Shown one piece after another: positions 33,126 through 46,820 of a stretch of 64,000 bases of DNA. Below the pieces are notes generated by a model. The model ran no database searches. It was not told where the DNA came from and saw nothing but the letters and a program-made list of their open reading frames with translations. Origin of the DNA: Litsea cubeba. Its lineage: Eukaryota; Streptophyta; Magnoliopsida; Laurales; Lauraceae. Position numbers and translations under genes: made by a program. Location of the stretch: the NCBI GenBank assembly GCA_012931725.1, contig CM022945.1:97174024-97238023 (forward strand), in the 5' to 3' direction. Each line of letters starts with the position of its first letter. Position 1 is the stretch's first letter.

Positions 33126-33253
33126 TCAAGAACGGCTCCTTATCTTAGTGATAAGGAGTGGGCAGTTCTCATTGGGAGGTTTTGGGTTCGAATGAGTTTT
33201 TATCACCTCACATATGTGAGTCGTGCCCCTTCAGTGGGTTATAAAAAAAAAAT
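33126..33253 (+). mobile_element. tRNA-derived SINE
   Basis: A 128-bp unit with a B-box GGGTTCGAATG (33184-33194), an upstream A-box-like GCTCCTTATCTTAGTG region and a terminal A-run. The flanks AGATAAAATACGTGG (33111-33125) and AGATAAAATACATGG (33254-33268) are a 15-bp target duplication with one mismatch. This is decisive for retroposition. Confidence 0.85.
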
Positions 33254-33268
33254 AGATAAAATACATGG

Positions 33269-34574
33269 GCGTACTAATTTACGGGACCATTCAACGAGTT
33301 CCTATTTCAGCTTGTGGAAATATAGTGGCTGGGTTGAAATGGCAACAAATTTTAACGATTAGATGAGAGTTAATCACACATTTCACTATTCCAATCCAAC
33401 CGTTAATATCACTTAGAAATTAGAAGAGTGTATTACTTGAGCACATTTCCTTTCAAGGAGTAAAGAAAGTTTAATTCCACGATTTTGGATTGAGGTAACT
33501 GGAAGGTCATGCTTTTTTTTTTTTTTTTCTATGTTGGATTAAAGGTACAAGAGTGATAGTTTAACTTGATTATCTAGGGATTGATCTTTGGACATGTGAG
33601 TAGAACTAAAGTGCCAATGTGCATCTGAATCCACCAAATCGTTTCTACGTAATCTTTGCTTCATTATGATATGCCTTCTTAAAAATTTCCATGAGTGGTC
33701 TATTTCAACTATTATCCTCCAATTGTCTAATTGATTAAGGTTGGCCCCCAGTTAGCCCCGAAATATACCTGGTTTGCATTGTATTTTCCTCTTTCCATGT
33801 CACCCGACTTCTCTTATTCCATTTCTATGCCACGTACTCTTGAATTAAAAAAAAAAGAAAAGAAAAAGAGGTACTGTCAGAATCCCATTTTCTTTTGTTC
33901 TATGTCAGCAAGCGTTTGGAAATGTTCTACGTGATTTGAATTTCTTTTTAATTGATTTTTATGTATATTGTTGTAAATTTTATTGGCAAACGTGCCCATG
34001 CTTAGCACGGATTATTATACTAGTCTATATTAATCTCAAGCTCATTAAAACAAATTAAGAACTAACTTTAGATGGGTTAGTAGCTAAAAAATACATACTT
34101 GTCAAATCAAGATTTGAGTCTATTTCAAACCAAACACCGTATGCATAATGCATAAAAAAAAGTCAGTCTATGATGATGACTATGCATTTGTTTCTCTTTT
34201 CTCAGTACTTAAAAAAAAAAAAAAAAACTAATGAAGGCACCTGTTACTCTGCATCCTTTCAATGCAACATGCATGCATGTCTCAATCACCTAATTGGTCC
34301 AACAACTTGCATTGAAAAATATGGGCTGGATTATGTTTTTGAGACACACACACACCCCTTCAATTGTGTATAAAATAGAAAAGGGCTAATGTCAGATAAA
34401 TAACCAGCTTTGAACTCATAAAATCTGCTATTTTTCTAATCAGTATTAGACATGTTCTATTTGTATGAAAGCAGAAATCTGTTGGGTTAAATGTCATTCT
34501 AGGTTAACTGGATTCTAGGTCAGTCAGAATCTGATTTTAGGATTCAGGAGTCACACCAAATTTTAGATATATAC
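33269..34574. other. Intergenic, nothing recognised
   Basis: Contains homopolymer runs (33511-33528 and 34208-34226) and short spurious frames only. Confidence 0.5.
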
Positions 34575-35115
34575 TATAAGGGAGATTTTCAAAAAGTATA
34601 AAACTTTTGGTTTATTTTCAAAAAAGTACATGAAGATTTGAATAATTCAAAAAAGTATAATTTTCACAATTATTTCAATCAAGTCCTCTCTATGATCTTT
34701 CTTGAGAAATGACAAAAATGCCCTTCCCTCATGAGATGTTTTTGTCTATTATTAACTTCTTTCCTCCCAAAAGTGGCCATTTTTTTATTTTGATGATCAT
34801 AATTATTTAATGAAGTTAGATTTTCAGTCATTTGAAATCCTCTTTTTCTAACCATCCATGAATAAATGTAATTGAAGTGGGCCCCACTAGGCCATTTCAG
34901 TTGGACTTGATCATTTCTCCTAAAGTGATTTATTAAAAGGAAAATTTGAAAACTAAGATATTCATAAGGGCATTTTTGTCATTTCTCAATTTTTTTTTTT
35001 AATGTAGAGGACTGAGATCGAAAAAAGTATCGAAAACTTTTGTATTTTTTTGAAACATTAAATTTTCATGTACTTTTTTGAAAATGAGCCAAGCGTTTTA
35101 TAATCTTCCTATAAT
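34575..35115. mobile_element. Long-TIR MITE (possibly Mutator-like)
   Basis: About 75 bp at the left (ATAAGGGAGATTTTC, CAAAAAGTATAAAAC, TCAAAAAAGTACATGAA) is mirrored at the right (TTCATGTACTTTTTTGA, GTTTTATAATCTTCCTATA). Long imperfect terminal inverted repeats with a non-coding interior suggest a Mutator-type MITE. The exact ends and target duplication are not resolved. Confidence 0.65.
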
Positions 35116-37368
35116 ATCACTTGTAAACTCTAACCCAAGATAAGAAACTAAAGGAAAAAAAGGGATGATTTAAGGAAAAAAGTTCTCTTTTTAGAGATGG
35201 ACATTAGTGCATTGACTGACCATTCAAAATTTACTGTGTTTTCATTTGTGAGACTCTTTGTGATTGGATTAGTGTGTGCATCATGATTGTTTATCAATTA
35301 AAAACTTTCACTGTGCACAACACAATCTAATTGACTTGATTTATTGTATAAAAAGGATCACAGACTGTTATGATTGAAAGCAAACCAACCCACATATGCC
35401 TTGGATAAAAGTCTGACATGAGGCTGACCTAGAGTGTGAGTATTGGTTGTTGATATTTAGATTATTGTGGCTTACATATCAAAGTAATGCACGCAGGAAA
35501 GGTGGCAGTTGTTGAGTTCAAATGGGGAGCATTTGAGTACAAAACATGCAGTTACTGCTTGTTGAATCTCTCTCCCAGGCATGAATGACTTGGGACACAA
35601 TCAATGCTTCTTTTTTTTTTCCCATGCACAAATGCCATTAGTTCTCAGTCATGATCATAAGAAATTAGCACTTCATTTAATGTACCGACAACTTAATAAA
35701 GGTCCAACAGAAGTAAAACACCTTCAAGATGCAATACGATGATTAGGGGCACACATCACACAACTTGTAATAAAACAGAGGAGGGGGAGATGGTGGGAGA
35801 TGACATCAGTCAGGGCACATGTTCTCAACTCATGTATCATCATAAAAGGCATGTTGGGTCTGCTACGTAAATTTTGTTTCTCCGTTTTAATATATCATGA
35901 TTCAAATCTTTAGATGAATTGCACTTTTTTACATCTAATGACTTATGTTCCATATTTTACTTGGCCTTTGATGGATCTATAACCTGCAATACCTATCAAA
36001 TATGAATACGATTACGTGTATTACCATTTTCTTTTTTACTTTAAGATATCATAATAAAAATGCAAAAATATGTACTTTCACAACCTCTCATTTCTTTAAC
36101 TCATTGAGACATATATCATACTACGCAATATTTTTGAATTAAAGCCCATTAAACGAGAGGGAGCTTGGCCAACGCACAAGACCCTGCTTGTTGATCCAAC
36201 CTATTTTCACCTGACCCAACATGTTTGCTGCCCCTACCTCCTCTAGGAGGGTCTGGAAGGTACTCCTTTTTTTTTTTTTCTTTTTTGGGTACCCCAGCCA
36301 AGGGGTCTAGGAAGGTACTCCATTTAACCCATCTAGTTTCTGCTTTTAAGAGAGATTGACTATAATACTTACTGGTAAAAACCTAAAGGAAAATTTTCCA
36401 ATTCTTCTACATGGGTGATTGGATTAATATGCACTAATACAAGCTCTAAAACACGTATTGATTTAGAAAAAAAATACACTACTTAATTTGAAAAGTGCAA
36501 ATGGAATGAACAAAGTAGGCACAAATTTCACTCCAACCAATTTACATGACTGTTTTCATCAACCGGTCCACATGCATTTATACAAGGTGTAGTTAGTCTT
36601 AGGGCCTGTTTAATTTGTTTGCATTAGACTACATAGGAATTGTGGTCAAATAAGTCCCATGAAGGATTATTAAAAAGGTGAAGTGTGAATGACAAGATAT
36701 GAGAAATGAAGGATATAAGATAGCAATGTAGATGGAACATTGACATTCATAAATATTCAATTTCCATCTTTCTTTGGTCATTTGATGGTCATTTTTGCGT
36801 ACTCAACTTGAATTTTTATTTTTTATTTACTTATGACATGAATTCCTATTATAGGAATTGAATACATATGAATTCACGGCGAAAAGAACTCAACCAAAGG
36901 AAATTATTGAAGAGGTGACGAAAAAAAGATATAAGATGAGGTGTAAAGGATTAGGTGAGTTACACGTGGCCCGACATTAGTTATTATGATTGTTATGTAG
37001 AATAAATTAAAGGTGTTTGTAGACATAGCAAAGGGCACAAACAAGGATACTCAGGTAATCGTACCTCTTAAAAGCTCTTTAATTTGGAATTATGAAAGAA
37101 TGATCCTGGCCGTACAAACCAGCTCTAATTGCCGTTGCCACTACACTACAGCATGATCTGATGGCAACAATATGATGTTTCCTCGCGTGACTAGAGGTGG
37201 GCCATCCCTGGTCCACTTGTCTTCGGACAAGATGCCTCCACAATGTTTCAGCTTATTCCCCAATTCCGGAACAGCCCCTTCCAGAGAAATCTATATGATT
37301 TGGCCACACTTAAAACCTGACTTGACATGTATGGCTCGGCTCGGCTTCCTATTAATGAAGTATCTAAC
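35116..37368. other. Intergenic, nothing recognised
   Basis: AT-rich DNA without a supported gene. A T-run with GGTACCCCAGCCAAGGGGTC (about 36262-36308) may be the end of another retroposed repeat; a similar T-run plus GGTACCCCAACTAAGG occurs at 38420-38445. Confidence 0.45.
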
Positions 37369-37576
37369 TTGTTCAATCCGGAGAGGTAGTACAGTTGGCT
37401 AGGATCATGCATAAGGAGTCGGAAGTTGCGGTTTCAAATTCACACTCTTTTCCTAGAGCCACTTGCCCTTAAAAAGCATGATTTAGCCATTGAGTGGGGG
37501 AGGCGAGAACTTCACGTGTTCAGGGAATAGTCGGTTTCCAAAGAGGCCGGACACCCTAGTTCACAAAAAAGAAAAA
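37369..37576 (+). mobile_element. tRNA-derived SINE
   Basis: The A-box-like stretch GGTAGTACAGTTGGCTAGG (about 37384) and the B-box-like GCGGTTTCAAATTC (about 37429) are spaced as in a tRNA head. An unrelated body and an A-rich tail follow. The flanks AAGTATCTAAC (37358-37368) and AAGTATCAAAC (37577-37587) are an 11-bp target duplication with one mismatch. Confidence 0.75.
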
Positions 37577-38089
37577 AAGTATCAAACACGCTCATGTTGG
37601 CTCATGCCCAAGTTTCACTACAATCAGATAAATCATGTATATAGTTAATTAAGAATGTCAATGGATCTCCGATTACTCAGTTACATGTTAGGACCTAACT
37701 TGGAAATTTTGAATATAAACCCATTTTTCAACACGATAAATGTCTATGTTCCAGTGTACATTTTGCGTCTAATTGGCAATTGGGCATGAGCCGAGGTCCA
37801 GATCAAAATCTCCTAATTTTTAAGTATATAATTGCCCCCCTCCTCATGATAATTAAGGGGAGCGCACTTTCTTGTAGAACCGGGCTAGGGGCCCCTCGGG
37901 TAAGAGGGGTAAACCTTGGTGAGGCCCTCTCCCACCTACTTGTGTATGGTAACGAAGGCTCAAATAATCATCATACAAGTTTTCACCATCTAAAGTGAGT
38001 ACACACAGCCACATTCCAGAGCAGAATTTTTTTTTTTTTTTTTGGTAAAATAGACCAGAGCAATTGAGTTTTAGAAGGGAAATGATTTG

Positions 38090-40335
38090 ATTCTTCTCTT
38101 ATATAGTTATATGGCACACTAATGGTAAATAGTATAGATAGACCACAGAGGGCTTTTGGGCTACAAGATACCTTGATCTCAACCTAAACCGTTAGATCAA
38201 ATTGTTTCCCTCATCAATATTAAAAGTCTGCCTGATTTTCATGCCCAGTAAATTGAATTCATTAGGTCATAACTCTGAAGTTGTGGAGATACCTTTTGCG
38301 ATACACATTCTTCTTTCCACCGTTAAATTTCATTAAAGAATCTAGATGTATCTAACTGTATAAATCAATTATGGACTATTCTTATCTTTAGGATAAGGAT
38401 AATCTACGTACTAATAATTTTTTTTTGGTACCCCAACTAAGGAGTTGCTACCCAAGAGAGTCCAGTCCGCATACATACGGAAAGGTGACCCACTCAAGGG
38501 AAGGAGGCCCACGATTAGGACCCATTTTTGTACTAACAAGTTAAAACATCCTAACAAATATTTTAACATCCAACAATATAAGTTTACAAATTGATAATCA
38601 ATCAGAAAAGAATACCTTATATCATTGGAGAAAAAGTCCAATAGCAAAATTTACTAGCATATTGTACGTACCCAGGGACCATCTAATTTATAGGACTAAC
38701 AAACCCCACACGGTGGCAATGTCACATGTTTCATGTGCAACCACTTTGGTCTTGCAGGACTAATTAATTTTATGTCATATACCCTAGTTGCGCCCACCAC
38801 ATTTCCTTGTTTTAGGGGCTTTATTAACATGATAATTAAAGATCACATCCACTTAGAGGACGTGGTCACTTGATAACAGACTTTCAATTTAACAAAGAAG
38901 ACATGCATATTCTAGAGAGCCTAATTGTCCCTTGTTTAGATATTTACAAAAGTGACCATCTCAAAGATTGAAAGACTTCTTGTTTTGTTTCAACAACCCA
39001 CATGGCTTTCTGAAAACATATAGGTTCGTAAGTTAGGTCTAGAGTTAGGAACATTGAAATCATGTTAGGTCATTAGAGATAACCCCAATCACTAAGATGG
39101 TGGCTATTGAATGGACATTGAAATCATGTTAGGTCATTAGAGATAACCCCAATCACTAAGATGGTGGCTATTGAATGGAGAGTCTGGGTCCCCTAACAAT
39201 GGGATTAGATAAATGATTTCCACGAGCCTTCAAATGCAATCATGTCATCATTAACTGTAAAATTCAAACTGCTCAAAATAAAAATGTCTTTGCATGTTGG
39301 ATCTGAGTTAAATTTCATTCCAAAGTCTTTTGGGTTATCCCCAATAAAAGTCTTCTTTCTGGCTTACCATCATATTGATCACAAGTAAAGCACATGAATC
39401 ATAGAAGCTAAATGTGAATTCATATATTTTCCACATAATAAAAAAAATTGTGGCCTGAACTTTTATTATAGAGAAATTTCGTCCAAAGTCGAGATACAAG
39501 ACATTTTTGAATTGTTTGATGTTAACCATTGAGATTCAAGAAGATAAAATCTCAGAGTAGAACCGAACTAAATGCAGTACCGAAGAGTGAATCTTTGGAA
39601 AGTCTCATTTGACATTCTTAAAAGCCATTTGATCTTTATATATTTATATATATAGTTCTTTCATCAAGTTACAATTTGATAAGAAAAATAATATCATTTG
39701 TAGAGTCTAGATCATCTCATTTTTTGCTAATTTTGTATCTTAACTAGCTAAGGATATCACATGATCAGCACTAGCATTCAAAGACTTACCACATTAATAA
39801 GGTGCCATTGTCATTTTGTGATAAGCAACAATATATGCTTTGCATGTGGAATAGAAGCCACATGGAATATATATGGCGGCTTCTTGTAAGCTAAATCCAA
39901 GACAAAGTCGCCTTCTTCGGATCTGTAAGTTGTTTGTCTGGCACCACTTGGTGCCATGGATTCGTTTGTTTTTATCTTCAAATAGAAAAATGGCACTAGC
40001 AATAGATATAGGTTCGTTATCTTATAATGACAAGCTGGCCCCGTACAAGGTTGGAAGGGAAAAATCCATATACAACTGTAACTCTCTCTTTCAATTTGTG
40101 GCCTTAATTTCATGTGGGGCCCTCTTAAAATGCTTCCAAATGAGGCCGACTTGGACCCGGTTTAGCTGTGATAAAGAAATGGTATTTAGAGAACTCTCTC
40201 TATAAGTAGAGAACAATTGATGTAGGACTAGTCTGGCCCTTACTGTGAGCTCCACTTGAATTGAAGACTAGAGGTTGTGTAAGACCCACCTGCATGGGCA
40301 ATCTGAACACAATATCCATATGCATGGGCCCAACG
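38090..40335. repeat. Segmental duplication, block 1
   Basis: A non-coding block whose landmarks reappear in the same order in 42440-47330. Examples are CACACTAATGGTAAAT, AATATAAGTTTACAAATTG, AATTTATAGGACTAACAAAC, GTGGTCACTTGATAACAGAC, GATTGATCACAAGTAAA-like, GATTCAAGAAGAT, AAATCCAAGACA, TTTGTCTGGCACCACTT, CCGTACAAGGT and CATGCATGGGC-like. It is shorter than block 2 because it lacks several insertions. I see no gene in either block. Confidence 0.75.
39051..39178. repeat. Perfect 64-bp tandem duplication
   Basis: ACATTGAAATCATGTTAGGT...GGCTATTGAATGG at 39051-39114 is repeated base for base at 39115-39178. Lack of any difference implies a very recent event or an assembly artefact. Confidence 0.97.
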
Positions 40336-41205
40336 TATGGTTTATAGTCACGGCGTCAATCGCGGTATCGGTCAATCCAAAAAATCGATATAATATTAGT
40401 ATCGGCCGCCGTTCGCGGTTCGTCACAGTGTGATTTTTTTCTAATAAAAAAAGATTTAAAAAAAAATCCAAAAATCCAAAAAATTAGAAAATACTGAAAA
40501 TAGTATTTTTTTTTTTACTTTAGTAACAACTATAAATCAAATTATTGGTCCTCCTAAGTCATAAGATCCTGTATTGGAGTCTTATCCGAAATTATATAAA
40601 TTTTATTTACAATTAAATATATTAAAAAAAAATTTATATGTATATACCAAAATAAGTTAGAATATCACAAATTTTATAAAATGCAACAATAATTATGACT
40701 TATAAGATATCTAGTGTGAAATTTAAGAAAACAAAACTTATTTGTATATAGTGTACCCCATCAATCATTGGTCATCACCCAATATATAGATCTAGCATAA
40801 AAACATGTAGATCTAAAGAAATGAAACATATACATCAAAAAGGGCATGCAATCATCATTTCTAAGCCATTTCTGAATTAATCTAAAAAAAAAAACACAAA
40901 ATACTAACTTTGGTAGAGTTGTATGTGATTTTCCCTTACCAAATTCGCAAAAAATATGTGATTTTGATACCTTGAGAGGTGTTGAAAGTGTTAAGAAGTA
41001 AGATGAATTGTTTGCGTTTGGAGGAAATGGAGAAGAAGATAAGGAAAAAGGAAATAAAAAGGTTTTAAGGCTGTCAGATTTCTCGGCCAATACATCGACC
41101 TAGATCAATAATTTGAAACTAGGCCGATAATTTGGGGATATTTTGGCGATACCATAACGATAGTGATAATTTGCAAGTTATCGGTTTAGTATCGGCCTAA
41201 GATGC
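40335..41205. mobile_element. Probable non-autonomous element with CGGTATCG/CGATA motifs
   Basis: Clusters of CGCGGTATCGG, TATCGGCCG, GGCCGATAAT and TATCGG occur near both ends (40345-40420 and 41085-41205), with an AT-rich, non-coding middle. This subterminal-repeat design fits a hAT-like MITE. Exact ends were not found. It abuts the end of duplication block 1. Confidence 0.45.
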
Positions 41206-42439
41206 AAACCCAATGAATCCATCAGTTGGGCCCACTACTTGGACCCAAACTGTTTGAAATAATCATCACTTCTTTCATTATGGCTAGGCTGAATTAAAGT
41301 GGGTCCAATTTAATTGGGTCGTATGGAAAAGATGTGACTAAATGAAAAAACAAAAAATCCGAGAGAGAAAATCTATGTTTTGTGCATAATTTTAATTGGA
41401 ATGGGCCCACCTAGGATAGTGAATTTGTATTGTTTGGATTCTTCAATTGGACTTTGGGCCCAACCTTCTTTTGAGTAAAATTTGGCCTATAACAAATAAC
41501 AAATACATGGGATAGCAACTTTAAACGGATTGTAGGTCTTCTTTGGAGTAAAATTAGTTTGAATGAATGCATGTTAGAGACTTTGAACAATTTCAATTAT
41601 TTGATTGGACCGTGGCACCCAATTGCTATGGAGTAAAATTTAGCCTTGGATGAATTCATGGGATAGTGATTTCGAATGGTTTGAATTTGAAAGGTGAAGT
41701 ATGGGAATTTGTACAGGTTGTTTTATGCTGTAGTTAACTTCTCATTAAATGTACTTAAAAAGATATGGAGCTAATTTTATGCTATATTTATCATTGAATT
41801 GAATGCATTTAAACAATAATAATTGCAGTTACTTTTCATTGGTTGTTGGATAAGGGACATAAACGCCCCTTTTTGAGAGGGACATTTTGTAGGAAAATTT
41901 TAAAAAAGGCCGCACTTTAAAAACGCTCCTTTTTTTCCGTCCCTCTTTTTCTATATTTTTTATGGGGGCCATGTTGAGTCAATATAGCATTTTCACACAC
42001 ACTATCCCCCATCAATAGTCATAAGTCTAAGTTTGACATGCATTCAACTTTTTCTCATCGTTGGATTGAAATCATGATAAAATGATGACTTTAAATCATC
42101 AAATTTTAGGGCAATGGATCAAAAGATTATGATGATCTTATGGACTCAGGATGATCTTATGGACTCAGGATTTTGCATATAGGTAGGCCTCATATACATC
42201 TTTTCATCCAATGAACTTTCATAATCATCATGCATTCCAATGGGCCCAAGAAGAGGGGAGGGGGCATTCTCCCAAAAAAAAATGGTCGAGCGCTGAGTAG
42301 CGCTCCCCATGTAGTATACTTTGGTTTTGTGTATACTTTGCCTTTGAGTCCAATGTGGTCCATCAGAGTTATCTGGGTCCTATATGTTGTATCGTATTGG
42401 TTCAGTTACAGAAACGCAACCTAAACCAAAGTATATTAA
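41206..42439. other. Intergenic spacer between duplication blocks
   Basis: No gene recognised. ATGATCTTATGGACTCAGG is repeated in tandem at about 42130-42168. Confidence 0.5.
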
Positions 42440-43224
42440 TTCTCTCATGGCACATTAATTGTAAATGGTAAGTATATTATATATTCTTATATTAAATGAC
42501 CTTTATTCATATAGAACACAGAGACCCTTTTTATCAAAAAAAGAAGAAAAACCTAAACCTCTGATCAAACTATTCCCCTTATTATTGGAAGTTTTCATGA
42601 TTGACTATTAAAGTGATATTTCTTGATGGTGCATGCAATCAACTTAATAAAGCCCACCCGAGGCCAAGTCAATCATGATGGAAGTTGGGATGGAAAGGTT
42701 CTATAGGAGACTTATGGTATGCAAACTGTCAACCGCATTAGATTATTTTAATTTCTTGATTTATGATCCTAAAGCGTAATGGTCATAATTCAACGGCAAA
42801 TAGGTGGGCGTGTGTTAAATTTGGACTTGTGTAAATTCAAGAAAGATAGTATTGCAAATTCATGAGAAGATATAGCACTATGAGCTCAAGTCCCAAAAAA
42901 AGAACCAATGCTAGAAGAATATCCATGTCATGGCAATGTTTAAAACCTTTTCTGTTGGAAACTCATCACTAATCTATTCCAACTTTTAATCTATTTTCAG
43001 GTGTTCTTGGTCAAGAGATAGTAAATCGAATAAAGTATTTCTCGACTAAAAATAGAGATAGAGGGAGTTTTTTTATTGATTAATATTTTTCGTTTGAAGA
43101 ATGAAAACCCAAATGCCCACATTAATTGAAGATCTTTTTAATAAATTATATCGGTAGTAAACAGACAAGGCTTCTTTTGTAATCTTGCAATCAAATTAAT
43201 CAAATTTATTAGATTAAACACTTG

Positions 43225-43404
43225 AAGTTGCAGCAGGTTACCCCACTTGGGAGTTGGTGGAGTTACATAGGAATTAGTCTTGTGTTCGAAACCGTCCTAA
43301 CTTTTTTTCCATGTGTTTGTGTGGATTTAGCAAATACCACGTAGGAGGTTAATCATGTTAGATCAAAAACCTCTAGAATGTACACGTCATAAAAAAAAAA
43401 AAAA
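43225..43404 (+). mobile_element. Probable SINE with poly-A tail
   Basis: The A-box-like TTACCCCACTTGGGAGTTGG, the B-box-like GTGTTCGAAACCG (about 43282) and a terminal A-run at about 43390-43404 suggest a tRNA-derived SINE. The target duplication was not resolved. Confidence 0.5.
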
Positions 43405-44187
43405 ATTTTGCCTTAGGCCAGCAAGAATGTCACCTTCATCGCAAAGTCTTTTTATTCACTAAATATAAGTTCACAAAAATTGATTATCAAATAAAAAATG
43501 CTTTATAATAGGTGAGAATGTCTTCTAACCAAAAAACAAAAAAAAAAGAAAAAAGAAAAACTAATAGTACATCATACAAGAGGTAACTTGGGGTGAGCAG
43601 GGGTGGTTATAACCCCCCCAAAATCCTCAAATGTTATTAGAAATCTTAAGGTTGTTTTTCCCCCCTACATTTGGCCCCCACTTTTTTTCTACATGTTGGT
43701 CCCAACCATGTATCCTACAACATGGACCACCAATTTATAGGACTAATAAACCCACCACAATTCCAATGTCTCAGTCAGCACTTGGGTCTTGTAAGAATGA
43801 TGATTGTGTCATATCATAAGAGTTTTAGGTGATTTGTTTTTGTTGTTGGCCATCAGACATTTCATATGGCTAGGGGCCCACACATACATTTCCTTCTTCC
43901 AGTGTCTTTTTTAAGGTAATACAGATCGCACCCACAGACCCACTACGAGGATGTGGTCACTTGATAACAGACGTGCAAATAGACAAAAAGAAAACGAAAC
44001 GGCAACGGCGGTCTCCAGTGTCCACATGTATATGTTCTAGAGAATGGGTTGGTCCTTCCCAGGAGTCAGGACACCTGTCTACACAGGTATTGATGAAGAC
44101 AAACAAGAGTCAAGATAAAGATAAAAGAGCCTAAACCCCTCTCAAATTGCCCCTTGTTAAGATTAAAATTACAAAAAGTAATCAACT

Positions 44188-44344
44188 TTTTTTTTTTACT
44201 AATTCTTTGGGCGGGATTAATCCCGGCAAACTTAAGGAGAGCCTGGTAAATCCCTGTGGCCCTATTATGGTGGTGCAGTTTTGAACCCTCAACCTCTGTG
44301 ATCAAACAGTGGTCTTAGACCAACTGAACTCCCCATCGGGATTT
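44188..44344 (-). mobile_element. tRNA-derived SINE, minus strand
   Basis: On the minus strand the head carries AGTTCAGTTGGTCTAAGACC (A-box region) and GAGGGTTCAAAAC (B-box) and ends in an A-run. The flanks AAAAGTAATCAACT (44174-44187) and AAAAGTAATTAACT (44345-44358) are a 14-bp target duplication with one mismatch. Confidence 0.8.
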
Positions 44345-44492
44345 AAAAGTAATTAACTCGAGAGATACTTCTTCTTGTCTTTCTGGTGCAATGAAGATTT
44401 TTAAATAAGTGAGGGGTGAAGGATGTGAAGGGTATATGGTGGGGACGGAATATAACTTTTAGTTCTTTATTTTTAACTAGTTATGACATGAA

Positions 44493-45347
44493 GGGCACGT
44501 TTGGCAAATTGACAGGAATCCCTTAATTAGAGGTTTTCTTTGATCCATTGGAATGAAGCCATCCTCAAGGAGGATTTCCTAAAAACAGATCCAAGTTTGG
44601 CAGCAGAGAGGAATCATGGAGTCCATGCATTGTGTAATCCAACAATTATAGGTTTTTAATAAATTTCTCATAATCCATGAAATATCACGGGCCGATCTTC
44701 CATCCTATAACCAGTTTCGTCTCTTCAAATATTCTGAACGGTTCAGATCGTGCAAAGGGGCCACATAAATTAAAAAAATAATAGTTTAGAGTATGGACAT
44801 TTTTACAAATATCTCAAAATATATGATAGATCTACGGTTGAAATTTGGGACCCTAGTTGCATTTGGTCTTCTCTAAATTATTCATGGTTCAGATGATGAT
44901 TTCGAGGCCACAAAAATCAGAAAAATGAAAAAAACGTACTGCCAAATAATCCCTTTTTTTTTTCCTGTGGGGCATATCAACGGTCAGAATTGTTTTGCAA
45001 ATATCTCAAGTTATAGATGGAATCAACGGCTGATTTTTGGTATGGTAGCCGTTTTGGACCTTGTTAACACTCTTATCGGTTCAGATCTTGATTGTGGGGC
45101 CCATAGAAACAAAAAAAATGCAAAAACGGGTCACCCCAATATTAACGTCCGGAACACTGTAGCTCCGCAATTCCGCGCGCGCGTGGATTCCGCCGATCCG
45201 AGGGGGGGCTGTCTGACTTTCAGAATATTAGCAAACGAAGATTTCTCTCTTCCTCCAAGAGCTTTTCCACTCTGATCCAAACGTAGGTTTTCCACGGGAT
45301 CACAGAAAAATGGGAGAAATCCTCTATGAGGACGTTTACCAAACATG
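44493..45347. mobile_element. Non-autonomous hAT-like element
   Basis: GGGCACGTTTGGCAAATTG (left) and GAGGACGTTTACCAAACATG (right) are imperfect terminal inverted repeats. The inside holds two or three degenerate repeats of a GGTTCAGAT...ATATCTCAA...ATCAACGG module and a GC-rich patch with GCGCGCGCG (about 45175-45183). No transposase is encoded. Confidence 0.6.
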
Positions 45348-45383
45348 CTGGAAATCATATGTATTTTTCTACAAACAAACGCG

Positions 45384-45705
45384 CCTCAACAACTCACATG
45401 ACTTTGTGATAGCATGGAGGTCCTCCAATCATCCATATATTATGAAATCTTTTTGACCTTTTGTATTGATTGTGGAGTTTTTTTTTTGTCTTTTAGTGGA
45501 GAAATGATGTTATTTTTTTTTAAATATGGTGGAAAATTTAAATTAAAGTGCTTTTGATGAGACTTTTTTTGAGAAATCGGGGCTTTACCTTACTTGACTC
45601 TTTATTAGTAGAGTTGCCAAACAAGCCCTTTAGTGGATAAATGAGGTTATTTTTAACTTTTTTTTTTAAAATATGGTGAGAAATTTAAATTAAAGTGCTT
45701 TGGTG
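45384..45705. mobile_element. MITE relative of 12211-12537, partial and reduplicated
   Basis: The interior TTGTCTTTTAGTGGAGAAATG and the right end GAGTTGCCAAACAAGCCC match the 12211-12537 family. A second partial copy of the interior (TTTAGTGGATAAATGAGG) follows at about 45630. The left end is not clear. Confidence 0.55.
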
Positions 45706-46820
45706 AAACTCTTTTTTATATATATATATAATTGTATTTGTTGATAATACATTAATTTGTAATTGTATTGTGCTCTTGTGCGGAGATAATGCGAGGCAAG
45801 CCTGTGGGCTCACGGAGGGATGAGGTAGGGGGTGGAAAGATCTAAATGGGGCACCCCATATATGAAATTTCAACTAAATCCCACATCCTAACCTCTTAAT
45901 TTGTGTCTTTCAATTTTTAACATTGTTAAAATCCATTATTTTATGTGATATCGACCCAACAGTCCAATTTAATCAGGTTGGTGTAAAACCAATGAGGTCC
46001 GAGACATTTAAATGCTATGTCAAAGCCTACAAATTCATTTGTGATTACATCAACTATAAAATTCAATCCATTCAAAACTTTCATTACAAGATCGAAGACG
46101 AGGACTTGCTATAAGATTGATCACAAGTAAAATAAGATAAATAAATGTAAATTTACATATTTTATGTGATATTTTTTATTCCCAACACCATCAGAGATCT
46201 GAACTTGAATTTTGAATGGATGTAAAGATTCAAGAAGATGAGAATTTGAAAGAGTAGAACAGAACATAAATGCTGTGAAGATTGAATCTTTGGATCATCT
46301 CATTGGTATTCTTTTAAGGCCTATCTTTCTTTCTTTTGTTGTTCTTTTTTTTTTTTTTTTTCTTCTGGTCCTTCAAGGCTTCAACAAATTAATGTTTTAT
46401 TTTTTATAATTCTTTTGGCTTGCTTTGATGGATACTCCCTTTAACCTACATGCACTACTCAAGTTATTCACCAATAAAATTATATTTGGAGATCGATCCT
46501 TAGTTGTTTTTAGGGACGAAAAGATATTCTTACTCCTTAGACAATGGTGGATTAGCTTTCAACTAATGAGTTACCACAAAATTTTGATAAGAAGATCAAA
46601 AACTACTTTAAAAATAGGCATTTTGGTATTTTATACACACGCAAACATCTGTCTGATAAATTTTTTAAACTTTGACAACTGCTTGATGAACTCAGGATCT
46701 AAGAACACTACAAAGCTCGTACACATTACATGTGGTATGAAAGCCACATGCCAACACAACAACACTGAACATGGTGTGGCTTCTTGTACGCTACTAAATC
46801 CAAGACATGTCACCTTCTTA

